Below are positions 1 through 10,181 of a DNA stretch of 64,000 bases, piece by piece; position 1 is the stretch's first letter; each line of letters opens with the position of its first letter. The notes under the pieces were generated by a model. It ran no database searches, was not told the DNA's origin, and saw only the letters and a list, made by a program, of their open reading frames with translations. Made by a program: the position numbers and the translations under genes. Location of the stretch: positions 1 to 64,000 of the forward strand of contig NZ_AJLN01000063.1 in the NCBI RefSeq assembly GCF_000317285.1. The letters run 5' to 3'. The DNA comes from Chlorogloeopsis fritschii PCC 6912. Its GTDB lineage: Bacteria > Cyanobacteriota > Cyanobacteriia > Cyanobacteriales > Nostocaceae.

Positions 1-1062
1 GGCATTAAAAAGCAAATTCAACAGCATCTGCTTCAGTCGCAAAGAGTCAGCTACAAAGGTAGTAACATTTGGATCTAGCTCCAGCACTAACTTTAAGTTT
101 TTATTAGCTGCTTTTTCTTTTACGAGTGTCAAAATATTACGGCACAGGGTTGGCACATCTACTGTTTCACACTGTACTTCTAGTTGATTTGCTTCGATTT
201 TGGAGAGGTCTAATATATCATTAATTAAAGCTAACAAATGCTTGCCACTGGACTGAATAATATGTAAATACTCTTGATGGCGTTCATTATTCGGTTCATA
301 GCCTTTTGCTAAAAGTAGGTGGGTAAAACCGATAATCGAACTTAGGGGTGTGCGGATTTCGTGACTGGTGTTAGCCAAGAACTGATTTTTAAGTTGATTA
401 GTGCGCTCTAGTTCCTGATTAAAGTGTTCTAATCGCTGGCAATGCTGCTGTAAAGATTGGATTTGCCTCAATTGTGCTATGGTTGCCACACACTGTTTAG
501 CAGCACGTGCCATTAATTCTGCTCTGAGTTCAATAGATCTATCTTCGAGTGACTCACCATCACATGGAATTGATGCAGTGGTGAAAATTAACCAACCAAT
601 AATGCTCTGATTAATATCGGTTAGCTGCCAAGCACTAGGTGGTTCTTGTTTGGAGAGGAATTCCAAATCTTCAATTTCTATCTCTGCTTCTAATTCCAAA
701 TCAAGCTTTTTTCCTCTCATCTCCAGAAATGACGGAGATGATGCGCATCGACATGAAGCACAATCAATATAAGAAACTTTACAAACAGTTTTTTGTGGTT
801 CTACGAGTGCTATCGCTACCCTACCTTGCGCCAAGGCATTTTTTAGCTCGTCTACCACAGTTTTAAATATTTCTGCTTCTGTCGTCGCTGTCTGTTGATT
901 TTTAGTAAAAAAAGAAACAAGACAACTATTAAGGCTATTTTGCAACTTATTCAAGCTGCGTTCCAGCCACAACTCAGCCTGAAGTTGCTGAATTTTTGTC
1001 AACAGTTTTGATGTTGCATCTACTTGGGAGTTCTGTTCTGGTAAGCTTGAATACTGCTGCAT
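1..1062 (-). CDS. Sensor histidine kinase, 3' end cut by window edge
   Basis: Reading the minus strand from the ATG at 1062 gives 354 open codons running off the left edge, so the C-terminal part is missing. The first 200 residues or so look like a poorly conserved GAF-type sensor segment. They include a Cys-rich stretch (C-x2-C-x-C) around residue 115 and an acidic patch. A helical linker of about 35 residues leads into a HisKA dimerisation domain whose H-box reads NTSHEIRTPLSSIIGF. A second helix (LINDILDLSKIEANQLEV) follows, and the start of the ATPase N-box (LKQMLLNLLFNA) lies exactly at the edge. Autophosphorylation on the H-box His is expected. Whether receiver or other domains follow cannot be seen. 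No membrane segment is visible, so the visible part is probably cytoplasmic. It is transcribed away from the permease at 1246. Confidence 0.85.
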   Translation of the reverse strand, partial: MQQYSSLPEQNSQVDATSKLLTKIQQLQAELWLERSLNKLQNSLNSCLVSFFTKNQQTATTEAEIFKTVVDELKNALAQGRVAIALVEPQKTVCKVSYIDCASCRCASSPSFLEMRGKKLDLELEAEIEIEDLEFLSKQEPPSAWQLTDINQSIIGWLIFTTASIPCDGESLEDRSIELRAELMARAAKQCVATIAQLRQIQSLQQHCQRLEHFNQELERTNQLKNQFLANTSHEIRTPLSSIIGFTHLLLAKGYEPNNERHQEYLHIIQSSGKHLLALINDILDLSKIEANQLEVQCETVDVPTLCRNILTLVKEKAANKNLKLVLELDPNVTTFVADSLRLKQMLLNLLFNA

Positions 1063-1245
1063 GGTCAACTAGACCGCTTAAAAAGTTTAGCTTTGCACAA
1101 AAATGCGAAGGTCATGCTATGTATATTAGCGCACTCGCTTTCTTATATTTATAAACCAAAATTGCTAGTGTCGTGTCTGGGGGTGAGACCATGAATTGTT
1201 GTATGAAAACACTATCTTGGAATTGCGAAAGACTAACCTAAGACT

Positions 1246-2112
1246 ATGGATGCACAATTTGCTCAACTCATCGTTAATGGCATTGCAGTCGGGAGCATTA
1301 TTGCTCTGGGTGCAGTCGGCTTAACACTGACTTATGGAATTTTACGGTTGTCTAACTTTGCCCACGGTGATTTTCTCACTTTAGGAGCTTATTTAACACT
1401 ACTGGCAAATTCCTTAGGGATAAATATTTGGCTGTCAATGGTACTGGCAGCCGTGGGAACGGTAGCAGCAATGTTGTTGTCGGAAAAACTGCTGTGGTCA
1501 AAGATGCGCTCTATCCGTGCTAATTCCACTACTTTGATTATTATCTCCATCGGATTAGCACTATTCCTTCGCAATGGCATTATCTTCCTTTGGGGAGGTA
1601 GTAACAGAAATTACAATTTGCCCGTACCTCAAGCTTTAAATATCTTGGGTTTAAACATCCAGCAAAATCAAATACTGGTTCTAGGTTTAGCTTTGGTGGC
1701 AATTTTAGCGCTGCATTACCTGCTGCAAAATACCAAAATTGGCAAAGCAATGCGAGCTGTTGCTGACGATTTGGACTTAGCCAGGGTTTCTGGTATTAAT
1801 GTTGACCAAGTAATTATTTGGACGTGGGTGATTGCTGGTAGTCTGACCTCCCTTGGTGGTAGTATGTATGGCTTGGTCACAGCTGTAAGACCAAATATGG
1901 GTTGGTTCTTAATATTACCACTGTTTGCCTCAGTAATTTTAGGTGGAATTGGCAACCCTTATGGAGCGATCGCTGCTGCTTTTATCATTGGCATTGTTCA
2001 GGAAGTGAGTACACCATGGCTAGGTTCTCAGTATAAACAAGGAGTAGCACTGTTAATTATGATTATAGTGTTACTCATTCGTCCCAAAGGATTGTTCCGA
2101 GGCACGATCTGA
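1246..2112 (+). CDS. Branched-chain/neutral amino-acid ABC transporter permease (LivH/NatD type)
   Basis: The 288-residue, very hydrophobic protein has about eight membrane helices and the LivH-family pattern: GSIIALGAVGLTLTYGILRLSNFAHGDF near residues 16-44, the cytoplasmic loop TKIGKAMRAVADDLDLARVSGI (the ATPase-contacting EAA-like loop, around 163-184) and a C-terminal GNPYGAIAAAFIIGIVQE segment. LivH proteins form half of the inner-membrane channel of ABC importers for branched-chain or neutral amino acids. In Anabaena-type cyanobacteria the corresponding N-I system is called Nat, and its subunits are often scattered. No binding protein, LivM-type permease or ATPase is next to it here, so the substrate is inferred from family only. 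Length is normal for the family. No strong ribosome-binding site precedes the ATG. Confidence 0.9.
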   Translation: MDAQFAQLIVNGIAVGSIIALGAVGLTLTYGILRLSNFAHGDFLTLGAYLTLLANSLGINIWLSMVLAAVGTVAAMLLSEKLLWSKMRSIRANSTTLIIISIGLALFLRNGIIFLWGGSNRNYNLPVPQALNILGLNIQQNQILVLGLALVAILALHYLLQNTKIGKAMRAVADDLDLARVSGINVDQVIIWTWVIAGSLTSLGGSMYGLVTAVRPNMGWFLILPLFASVILGGIGNPYGAIAAAFIIGIVQEVSTPWLGSQYKQGVALLIMIIVLLIRPKGLFRGTI

Positions 2113-2174
2113 GCAACACTACAACAAAAGGCAAAAGGAAGAAGGCTTTTACCTTTTTCCTTGTTTATACCTGC

Positions 2175-2309
2175 TTATTCAATAATGTGGAAATAAAAAG
2201 CAGCCACAAGGAAGTTAACAGCTAAAAGGAACAGCGCCCAACCTGTACGAAATGGATAGGGGGGTTTAGCTGTTGTTGATTGAGCCACGGGTTTGTCAGC
2301 TGTAGCCAT
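2175..2309 (-). CDS. psaX: Photosystem I subunit PsaX
   Basis: A 44-codon reading frame on the minus strand starts at the ATG at 2309 and is preceded by AGGAG at an ideal distance. The product starts MATADKPVAQSTTAKPPYPF and continues with a single hydrophobic helix (TGWALFLLAVNFLVAAFYF, about residues 22-40). It matches the remembered pattern of PsaX (TYxFRTxWAVLLLAINFLVAAYYF) closely, including Phe20-Arg21 before the helix. PsaX is a one-helix peripheral subunit of the thylakoid photosystem I complex that contacts an antenna chlorophyll and is found only in some cyanobacteria. The gene is easily missed because of its size. It stands alone between the convergent permease gene and lipA, separated from lipA by a G/C-rich short-repeat block. 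Confidence 0.9.
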   Translation of the reverse strand: MATADKPVAQSTTAKPPYPFRTGWALFLLAVNFLVAAFYFHIIE

Positions 2310-2413
2310 GAGAATTATCTCCTAACTTAAGGACTTCTTCAGAAATACCAAACAGCTGCACCCATTTACTAGATTCGTTAAAAATATTTTCGTGATTTTG
2401 AGTACTCTTACTT

Positions 2414-2527
2414 ATGGGGGGTTGGGGATTGGAGATCGGGTATCGGGGATTGGAGATTGGGAATTCTTTATTCCTAATCCCTGTCCCCTATCCCCTGTCC
2501 CCTGTCCCCTATCACCTGTCCCCTAGT
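2414..2527. repeat. Short tandem heptamer-like repeats (STRR), G-rich arm then C-rich arm
   Basis: Between psaX and lipA the plus strand has a G-rich arm (variants of ggggattggagat) followed by a C-rich arm built of cccctat / cccctgt units. The two arms can partly base-pair. The block starts just after the lipA stop codon on the minus strand. The same ggggaca/cccctgt family recurs near 40010, 41690 and 53820. Confidence 0.8.
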
Positions 2528-2530
2528 CCC

Positions 2531-3412
2531 CTATTCCCCGGCGTGGTAAGAACTGCGAACTAGCGGTGCGGAACGAACATGGCTAAATCCCATTTGCTTG
2601 GCGATCGCTCCCAATTCGTCAAACTCTGCTGGTGTCCAGTATTTTTGTACTGGTAAATGTTCTAAAGAAGGACGCATATACTGACCAATAGTCAGGCGAT
2701 CGCAATCCACGTTACGTAAATCTGTCATTGTTGCCAGTATTTCTTCAACTGTTTCTCCGTGTCCGAGCATTAAACCGGATTTGGTGGGAATAGTTGGATC
2801 AATCTCTTTAACAATTTGTAACACTAGCAGTGAGCGATCGTACTTTGCTCCGCGCCGAACTTTGCCTGTTAAGCGTCGTACTGTCTCAATATTGTGGTTG
2901 TAACAAGCTGGCTTTGCTTTGGCGATCGTGGCTATGCGTTGGTACTCACCATAGAAATCTGGAGTCAACACCTCAATTTGAGTTTCCGGGTTCAACTGGC
3001 GGATTGCCTCCATTGTTTTGACAAACCAACCAGCGCCCTGATCTGGTAAATCATCACGCGCTACAGAAGTTAGCACCACATAACGCAATCCTAAAAGCTG
3101 TACGGCTTCTGCTACCTTTTGAGGCTCTTCGGGATCTAAAGGCATGGGTGCATGACCTTTATCAACTTGACAAAAAGCACAAGACCTAGTGCAAGTCGGC
3201 CCCATCAGTAAAAAAGTCGCAGTTTTTTGAGCATAGCATTCTCCCCGATTTGGGCAACGTCCTTCTTCGCAAATTGTGTGAATTTGGCGTTGCTTGATAA
3301 TACGTTGTACGTTCGAGAGTTCGCTGGCTTTGCCAATCGGGCGACGTAACCATGTCGGCATAGCCGTAATTTCGGACTTGAGTTGGTTTGCTCGCAAAGA
3401 GGACATAGACAT
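2531..3412 (-). CDS. lipA: Lipoyl synthase
   Basis: This 293-residue radical-SAM enzyme inserts two sulfurs into protein-bound octanoyl groups to make lipoyl cofactors for pyruvate dehydrogenase and the glycine cleavage system. Both diagnostic iron-sulfur motifs are visible: the auxiliary-cluster motif C-x4-C-x5-C (C48, C53, C59) and the radical-SAM motif C-x3-C-x2-C (C74, C78, C81). The C-terminal R-S-S-Y (in [10 protein letters not shown]) supplies the serine ligand of the auxiliary cluster. [16 protein letters not shown] and the GLMLGHGE segment are also typical. Length is normal for LipA. ATG codons at residues 1 and 3 are both possible starts. No lipB is adjacent, so the gene is likely monocistronic. 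Confidence 0.97.
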   Translation of the reverse strand: MSMSSLRANQLKSEITAMPTWLRRPIGKASELSNVQRIIKQRQIHTICEEGRCPNRGECYAQKTATFLLMGPTCTRSCAFCQVDKGHAPMPLDPEEPQKVAEAVQLLGLRYVVLTSVARDDLPDQGAGWFVKTMEAIRQLNPETQIEVLTPDFYGEYQRIATIAKAKPACYNHNIETVRRLTGKVRRGAKYDRSLLVLQIVKEIDPTIPTKSGLMLGHGETVEEILATMTDLRNVDCDRLTIGQYMRPSLEHLPVQKYWTPAEFDELGAIAKQMGFSHVRSAPLVRSSYHAGE

Positions 3413-3645
3413 CCAAACAAGTTTAACAAGAGTAGGGCAAGCAGGCTTACCGCCATACTTTTATTACCATGACATAAATTTCACAACCAGAAGCAGAGGT
3501 TAAGTACAATACCTAAGCTTTCTAGTTTTCTCCAAGAAAATACTATCCCCCAATCAAGAAAAATATTGGATATAGTGGGAGCATTCAACAGTATTAATCG
3601 GCAAAACAGCCATCAAACCTAAAGTTTCTGTTAGAGTAAACAGTC

Positions 3646-4221
3646 GTGACAAGTAACAAGATTCTAGTTATAGATGACACTACAGTGGTCAGGGTAAAAG
3701 TACGAGAGATGTTGCCTCCTGGCAACTTTGAGGTATTGGAAGCAAAAGATGGTGTAGAAGGGCTAAATTTTATCCGTCAGGAAAAATTCAGCTTAATCAT
3801 GCTGGATTTTTTGTTACCAAAAATGAGCGGCTGGGAAGTTTTTCAGCAGATTCAATCTCAACCAGAGCTAAGGAAGATTCCTTTAGTAATTATGTCTGGT
3901 CGGAAAGAAGAGGTAACGGAAAAGCTTCCAGAACCCTTTGAAGGTTTTGAGTTTCTCGGCAAGCCTTTTGACCAAAAGCAGTTACTTGGTGCAATTAAAG
4001 CAGCCATGACAAAGGCTAAACAGCCACGCCCAGAACCAACTCCAGTCGCCACACCCACAAATAATAACGGTGCAACAGCAACCGAAGCGATCGCAACTAC
4101 TTCCTCTGCTGATCAAATTCAAGCACTGAATGAAAAAATTGCTGTTATGCAAGCAGAAATTGATGGCTTGAAGAAACAACTAGCTCAGGTAGTGACCTTT
4201 ATTAAACAGAAAATCAAATAG
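3646..4221 (+). CDS. CheY-like response regulator with C-terminal coiled coil
   Basis: The 191-residue protein (GTG start) begins with a complete receiver domain, residues about 5-120. It has the acidic pair D10-D11, phospho-acceptor D54 (IMLDFLLPKMSGWE), S84 (VIMSGR) and the conserved K106 (LGKPFD). A Pro/Thr/Asn/Ala-rich linker follows (about 122-160), then a short predicted coiled coil (QIQALNEKIAVMQAEIDGLKKQLAQV). There is no DNA-binding or enzymatic output domain, so signalling is probably by protein contact or oligomerisation through the coiled coil. No partner kinase is adjacent, although the large hybrid kinase at 4442 is the next gene on the same strand. A strong terminator directly follows, so they are probably separate transcripts. 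Confidence 0.9.
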   Translation: MTSNKILVIDDTTVVRVKVREMLPPGNFEVLEAKDGVEGLNFIRQEKFSLIMLDFLLPKMSGWEVFQQIQSQPELRKIPLVIMSGRKEEVTEKLPEPFEGFEFLGKPFDQKQLLGAIKAAMTKAKQPRPEPTPVATPTNNNGATATEAIATTSSADQIQALNEKIAVMQAEIDGLKKQLAQVVTFIKQKIK

Positions 4222-4259
4222 TATTCCCTAAATTCTTAATATGTACGCTTAAAGTCACC

Positions 4260-4287
4260 AGCCTGCCTAAGCAGGCTTTTTTCTTTT
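4260..4287 (+). terminator. Rho-independent terminator of the response-regulator gene
   Basis: The 7-bp perfect stem agcctgc/gcaggct with loop ctaa is followed directly by a run of T (tttttt, then c and more T). It lies 38 bases after the stop codon at 4221. Confidence 0.88.
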
Positions 4288-4441
4288 TAAAGCTTTAAAA
4301 ATTAACAGTTATTTACATATTATTACAGAGATTATATCTAAAATTAAGTTGATTTTATACATAAAGAACATAAAGAAATGATATTGTCAATCTACCATAG
4401 GGAATAATAAAACAGAAATACCAAGATTGTAGGGTAAACAG

Positions 4442-7400
4442 ATGACAGTATTAGTAGATACAATTAAGCCCTTTCCTGGCTATCGCATTGTCGAACAAAT
4501 TTATTTGGGTAGCAGAACAATTGTTTATCGGGGTATCAGAGAACAAGACCACAAACCTGTCATCATTAAAATGATGCGGAATGAATATCCTAGCTTTAAT
4601 GAAATTGCCCAGTTCCGTAATCAATATTCCATCACTAAAAATCTCAATCTTTCGGGTATTATCAAAACCTATAGTTTAGAAAACTATCGCAATGGTTATG
4701 CGATCGTGATGGAGGACTTTGGTGGCGTTTCTCTCAAACAATGGATAGGAAAAAATATAGAAACATTACCTATAAATCTACAGACTTTTCTAGATATTAG
4801 TATTCAAATTACCTCCATCCTTGACGGGTTACATCGCCATCGCATCATTCACAAAGATATTAAACCCGCTAATATTCTGATTCATCCAAACACCAAAGAA
4901 ATCAGAATCATTGACTTCAGTATCGCCTCTGTTTTGCCAAGAGAACTTCAAAGTCTGACAAATCCCAACATTTTAGAAGGCACTCTAACTTACATTTCTC
5001 CAGAACAAACCGGGCGGATGAACCGAGGAATTGACTATCGTGCCGACTTTTATTCCCTCGGTGTCACCTTCTTTGAACTTCTTACTGGGCAGTTACCCTT
5101 CACAAATACTGACCAGATGGAGTTAGTTTACTGCCATATTGCCAAAGAACCACCACGCCTCAGCTATATTAATCCGAAAATCCCATCAATCTTATCTGAC
5201 ATCATTAGCAAGCTGATGGCAAAAAATGCCGAGGATCGGTATCAAAGTGCCTTGGGGTTAAAGTATGACTTAGAAGTGTGCAAACAACAATGGCAACAAA
5301 CAGAAAAGATAGACTCGTTTGAATTAGCAACTAGGGATATCTCAGATCGTTTTCTGATTCCCGAAAAACTCTACGGGCGTCACCAAGAAGTAGAAACCCT
5401 ACTCGCTGCTTTTGAGCGTGCGACAGGTGGAGCAACGGAAATGATATTAGTTGCTGGCGATCCTGGTGTGGGAAAAACTGCTGTTGTCAATGAAGTTCAC
5501 AAACCCATCGTTCGCCAGCGTAGCTACTTTATTAGAGGAAAATTTGACCAGTTCCAACGTGACATTCCATTTTCTGCATGGATAGAAGCTTTTCGAGATT
5601 TAATCAGGCAAATACTGAGTGAATCAGATGCTCAAATTCAACAATGGCAAGAGCAGATTTTATTGGCATTAGGCGATCAAGCTCAGGTTATTACTAATGT
5701 CATTCCTCAATTAGAACAAATTATTGGCGAGCAACCAGAGGTTGCCGAACTTTCTGGTAGTGCTGCCGAAAATCGTTTCAATTTACTATTTCAAAGATTC
5801 ATTAAAGTCTTTAGCAGCCAAGGACATCCCTTAGTTATTTTTCTAGATGATTTGCAATGGGCAGATGCGGCTTCTTTGAAATTTATTCAATTACTAGTTA
5901 ACTCAAACTCTAAAGAATTAGAGAGATGGGAACCAGAACTAATAGGTGAAACTCAGGATAGCCTTCTACTTATTGGTGCTTACAGAGATAATGAAGTCTC
6001 TAAAACACATCCACTCTATTTAGCACTGAATCAAAGTGAAAAAGATGGAGCGATTATCAATACAATTACCCTCAAAAATTTAAATCAAAGCGATTTAAAT
6101 CGTTTAATTGCTGATACTCTCCATTGTACGGAAACGCTTGCTGTTCCTCTCACTCAAATGGTTTTTGCGAAAACTAAAGGTAATCCTTTCTTTTCTACTC
6201 GTTTTCTTAAGTCTTTACATACCGATGGACTGATAAAATTTTACTTTGACCTTGGTTATTGGCAGTATAGTCTTACAGAAATCAAGACATTATCCCTAAC
6301 AGATGATGTTGTGGAATTTATGGCGCTTCAAATAGAAAAGTTACCAAAACCTACTCAAGAAATTCTGAAACTAGCTGCTTGTATTGGCAATCAGTTTGAC
6401 CTCAAATCTCTTTCTATTGTCTATGAAAAAAATATCACAGATACAGCCTCAGATTTGTGGATAGCCTTACATGAAGGATTAATACTACCTCAAACAGAGA
6501 ATTACAAATTATTTGCAGAAAATGGAGATAGTTTACTGACAAGTGACGATGTGGAAGTATCTATCGCAGTACCCAAATATAAATTTGTACATGACCGAGT
6601 ACAGCAAGCGGCTTATACTTTAATCCCTGAAAACAAAAAACAAATATTTCACTTAAAGATTGGAGAACTGCTATTAACAAAAACTCCAGTTACAGAATGG
6701 GAAAACAATATTTTTGCTTTGGTAAATCAGTTCAATATGGCAGTGAAACTGATTGTAATTCAGGCTAAACGCGATGAGCTAGCCGAGATGAATTTAATTG
6801 CTGGGCATAAAGCGTTGGCATCAACGGCATATACAGCAGCGCTTAAGTATTTATCAACTGGTATAGAACTTTTAGCAGATGATAGCTGGGAGAGGAAATA
6901 TGAGCTAACTCTGGCTTTATATGAAACAGCAGCAGAAGCTGCATACCTAGCTGGTGAATTTGAATATACCAAGAAATTTATCCAGAAGGTTTTAGGACAA
7001 GCCAAAACACTGCTGGAAAAAGTGAAAGTTTATCAAGTTCAAATTGAAGCATATAAAGCACAGGGTCAAGGTATAGAAGCCATTGATATAGGACTACAAG
7101 TGCTAAGTTTTTTAGGAATAGATTTTCCAAACCAACCAACTAAAGACGATGTTGAAATAGCTTTGCAAGAAACCCAACTAGCTTTAGTAGATAAACAGAT
7201 TGAACAGTTAATCGATTTACCTGAGATGGTGGAATCGACAACATTAGCAATCATGAATATTCTGGGGAGGCTCCTTCCGATTGCGTATACTATAAAACCT
7301 TTACTTTTTTCTCTATTTGTTTTTAAACAAGTAAGTTTATCACTTAAATATGGCAATTGCAGCACTTCTGCTTTGTCCTATAGTACCTACGGAATCACGC

Positions 7401-10075
7401 TTTGGAATCTTTCAGATATTAATTCCAGCTATAAATTTGGTCAACTTGCTTTACAATTATTGAAAAAAGAAGATGCTAAAGCAATCAAATGTATAGTTAC
7501 CTTTGTGGTTAATGCTTTCATCAGAGTTTGGCAAGAACATATTAAAGCAACTCTCAAACACTTGTTGGAAGCTTATGCTGTAGGTATAGAAATAGGAGAT
7601 ATAGAACAATCTGCCTATTCACTATATATGTATTCTGAGCATTCTTTTTGGCAAGGAAAAGAATTAGTTACTCTTGAACAAGAGATAAATACATATCATC
7701 AGAAGATTGCTCAATTAAATCAAACAACACCTCTTCACCTGAATGCAATTAATAGAGAAACAATTCTAAACTTATTAGGAGAGTCTCAAATCAATGATTC
7801 TTTATTAGAGCAAATAGATAATGAAGAAAATATGCTAATTCTTCGTAATGAAGTAGATAATAAAACAGTAATTTTTTACAGGCATCTACAAAAATTATTT
7901 CTCTGTTATCTATTTCAGGATTACTTGGAAGCTAAAAAGCAAGCAATGTTAATAGAAGAATATCTAGATGCAGTACCAGCTAGGTTCGTTGTTGCTATCT
8001 TTTATTTTTATAGTTCTTTAGCATTGTTGGCAGTTTATCATGAAGCTAATCAATCGGAACAAGAACAAATTTTAGGGAAAGTCTTGGATTATCAAAACCA
8101 ATTCAAAAAGTTGGCTGAACAAGCTCCCATGAATTTTTTGCACAAATATTACTTATTGGAGGCAGAGCAACATCGAGTTTTAGGCAATAATTTGGAGGCA
8201 ATCAACTGCTACGATCGCGCGATTTGTCTTGCCAAAGAAAACGAGTACATTCATGAAGAAGCTCTGGCTAACGAACTCGCTGCTAAGTTTTATTTAGAAT
8301 GCGGCAGACAGAAAATTGCTCAAGTTTATTTAATTGATGCTTACTATGGCTATGTTCGTTGGGGAGCAAAAGCCAAAGTAGACAATTTAGCAAAGTGCTA
8401 TCCCCAGTTACTTGCTCATATTCTTCAGCATGAAACACTAAACTATTACCCCAGCGAGCAAAGCAGGGTTGGTGATACTGCATCCGTATCAACCCTGAAC
8501 GATCGCCAAACTGTCATTGGTTCTCAAACAAGTATTTCCGACTCTTTAGATTTGGCAGCTGTCATTAAAGTTTCTCAAGCGCTGTCTGGGGAAATTGAGC
8601 TAGAGCAATTACTTTCTACCTTAATGAGAGCTGTGATGGAGAACGCGGGAGCCTCGAAATGCGCTTTAATTTTGAATACAGGTAATAATTTGAACTTAAC
8701 AGTTACCGCCATCAGTTCTAGTTCCGCTTTTGCCCCTATTCATACAGAGTTCCCATCGCTTCGCCTTGAGTTGAGTCAAGATATTCTTCCTATTACTTTG
8801 GTTAACTATGTCAAACGTACAGGAGAGATAGTTGTCGTTGATGATACCAAGGCTGAAGAGTTTTTAGCTAATGATTACTATGTGCTTCGTCAGCAACCTA
8901 AGAGTCTGTTGTGTATCCCGATTAGCAATCAAGGAAAATTCCTCGGTATTCTCTATCTAGAAAATAATCTGACAACGGCAGCATTTACACGCGATCGCGT
9001 AGAACTCCTCAAGTTAATCGTCACTCAAGGGGCAATTTCTCTAGAGAATGCAATTCTTTATCGAGATTTAATTCAAGCCAAAAAAAGCTTGGAGGAATAT
9101 AGTCATACGCTAGAGGAAAAGGTTGAGCAGAGAACCCAGGAACTCAACAACAATAATCAACGTTTACAACAAGCCATACTAGATCTGCAAAATGCCCAAA
9201 GCCAGTTAATTCAAAATGAAAAAATGTCTAGTTTAGGGCAAATGGTTGCGGGAATTGCCCATGAAATTAATAATCCTATCAACTTTATTCATGGCAATAT
9301 CGCTCACGCTAGGGAGTATGTGCAGGATTTATTGGATTTAATCACAGTTTACCAACAAGAATATCCTCATCCGTCTGGTGCAGTCACACAAAAATCTGAG
9401 GAAATTGATCTGGAATTTTTGCTCCAAGATCTCCCAAAGCTGATAGATTCTATGAAAATTGGGACTTCGCGTATCCGCAATATTGTTTTGGGCTTACGCA
9501 ACTTTTCTCGCTTAGATGAAGCCGATATGAAGCCTGTAGATGTTCATGAGGGTATCGACAACTCCTTAATGATCCTACAACACAAGCTCAAAGCCAAAAG
9601 CGATCGCCCTGAGATTGGAGTGATCAAAGAATACGGACAACTGCCCCCAGTTAATTGTTATGCTGGTCAGTTAAATCAGGTGTTTATGAATATCCTCAGT
9701 AATGCCATTGATGCTTTAGAAGAGGGGATAGTAAGAGCAGGGGGAGACACAGGAATATGGGGGCAAGGGAATAAGGAGACATGGTGCACAGAAAAAACCC
9801 AATTCCCATTACCCCAGATTCGGATTCACACTGAACTAGCAGATAGGAACATAGTGAGAATTCGGATTATGGATAATGGTTGTGGTATGCCTATTGAGGT
9901 GCAGCAGAAAATTTTTGATCCATTTTTTACCACTAAACCAGTAGGAAGTGGCACTGGGTTAGGTTTGTCTATTAGTTATCAAATTGTTGTGGATAAACAC
10001 AAGGGTCAATTAATTTGTAATTCCTCGATTGGAAATGGAACTGAATTTATGATTGAAATACCGATACAAGGATAA
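4442..10075 (+). CDS. Hybrid Ser/Thr protein kinase - AAA ATPase - GAF - histidine kinase
   Basis: The 1877-residue protein has the domain order known from cyanobacterial two-headed kinases (HstK-like). Residues about 12-275 are a protein kinase: K43 in VIIKMM, catalytic loop HKDIKPAN (137-144), and DFS (158-160) for DFG, as I remember being usual in this subfamily. Residues about 311-600 are an AAA/Orc1-like ATPase with P-loop GDPGVGKT (339-346) and Walker [12 protein letters not shown]. About 700 helical, TPR-like residues follow. A GAF domain spans about 1375-1535, followed by a coiled coil and a histidine-kinase core with H-box H1607 ([12 protein letters not shown]), N-box near 1745, G1 DNGCGMP and G2 GSGTGLGLS. 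It should be cytoplasmic and sense a ligand through GAF. A low-complexity insert sits between N and G1 boxes (see findings). No cognate regulator is adjacent apart from the receiver protein at 3646. Confidence 0.93.
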   Translation: MTVLVDTIKPFPGYRIVEQIYLGSRTIVYRGIREQDHKPVIIKMMRNEYPSFNEIAQFRNQYSITKNLNLSGIIKTYSLENYRNGYAIVMEDFGGVSLKQWIGKNIETLPINLQTFLDISIQITSILDGLHRHRIIHKDIKPANILIHPNTKEIRIIDFSIASVLPRELQSLTNPNILEGTLTYISPEQTGRMNRGIDYRADFYSLGVTFFELLTGQLPFTNTDQMELVYCHIAKEPPRLSYINPKIPSILSDIISKLMAKNAEDRYQSALGLKYDLEVCKQQWQQTEKIDSFELATRDISDRFLIPEKLYGRHQEVETLLAAFERATGGATEMILVAGDPGVGKTAVVNEVHKPIVRQRSYFIRGKFDQFQRDIPFSAWIEAFRDLIRQILSESDAQIQQWQEQILLALGDQAQVITNVIPQLEQIIGEQPEVAELSGSAAENRFNLLFQRFIKVFSSQGHPLVIFLDDLQWADAASLKFIQLLVNSNSKELERWEPELIGETQDSLLLIGAYRDNEVSKTHPLYLALNQSEKDGAIINTITLKNLNQSDLNRLIADTLHCTETLAVPLTQMVFAKTKGNPFFSTRFLKSLHTDGLIKFYFDLGYWQYSLTEIKTLSLTDDVVEFMALQIEKLPKPTQEILKLAACIGNQFDLKSLSIVYEKNITDTASDLWIALHEGLILPQTENYKLFAENGDSLLTSDDVEVSIAVPKYKFVHDRVQQAAYTLIPENKKQIFHLKIGELLLTKTPVTEWENNIFALVNQFNMAVKLIVIQAKRDELAEMNLIAGHKALASTAYTAALKYLSTGIELLADDSWERKYELTLALYETAAEAAYLAGEFEYTKKFIQKVLGQAKTLLEKVKVYQVQIEAYKAQGQGIEAIDIGLQVLSFLGIDFPNQPTKDDVEIALQETQLALVDKQIEQLIDLPEMVESTTLAIMNILGRLLPIAYTIKPLLFSLFVFKQVSLSLKYGNCSTSALSYSTYGITLWNLSDINSSYKFGQLALQLLKKEDAKAIKCIVTFVVNAFIRVWQEHIKATLKHLLEAYAVGIEIGDIEQSAYSLYMYSEHSFWQGKELVTLEQEINTYHQKIAQLNQTTPLHLNAINRETILNLLGESQINDSLLEQIDNEENMLILRNEVDNKTVIFYRHLQKLFLCYLFQDYLEAKKQAMLIEEYLDAVPARFVVAIFYFYSSLALLAVYHEANQSEQEQILGKVLDYQNQFKKLAEQAPMNFLHKYYLLEAEQHRVLGNNLEAINCYDRAICLAKENEYIHEEALANELAAKFYLECGRQKIAQVYLIDAYYGYVRWGAKAKVDNLAKCYPQLLAHILQHETLNYYPSEQSRVGDTASVSTLNDRQTVIGSQTSISDSLDLAAVIKVSQALSGEIELEQLLSTLMRAVMENAGASKCALILNTGNNLNLTVTAISSSSAFAPIHTEFPSLRLELSQDILPITLVNYVKRTGEIVVVDDTKAEEFLANDYYVLRQQPKSLLCIPISNQGKFLGILYLENNLTTAAFTRDRVELLKLIVTQGAISLENAILYRDLIQAKKSLEEYSHTLEEKVEQRTQELNNNNQRLQQAILDLQNAQSQLIQNEKMSSLGQMVAGIAHEINNPINFIHGNIAHAREYVQDLLDLITVYQQEYPHPSGAVTQKSEEIDLEFLLQDLPKLIDSMKIGTSRIRNIVLGLRNFSRLDEADMKPVDVHEGIDNSLMILQHKLKAKSDRPEIGVIKEYGQLPPVNCYAGQLNQVFMNILSNAIDALEEGIVRAGGDTGIWGQGNKETWCTEKTQFPLPQIRIHTELADRNIVRIRIMDNGCGMPIEVQQKIFDPFFTTKPVGSGTGLGLSISYQIVVDKHKGQLICNSSIGNGTEFMIEIPIQG

Positions 10076-10082
10076 CAAAAAA

Positions 10083-10116
10083 TAATCTTCCCAACCCTTT
10101 TTCAGGTTGGGAAGTA
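10083..10116. terminator. Bidirectional terminator between convergent genes
   Basis: The 10-bp stem cttcccaacc/ggttgggaag lies between the convergent kinase gene and the heme-oxygenase-like gene. On the minus strand the hairpin is followed by a T-rich run (ATTATTTTTTG), so it best fits termination of the minus-strand gene. Confidence 0.65.
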
Positions 10117-10181
10117 TATCTGAAATGATATGACTGTTAATGTTTTAAATCCAAAATCAGAAGAAATTGTTCTTCTGTGGG

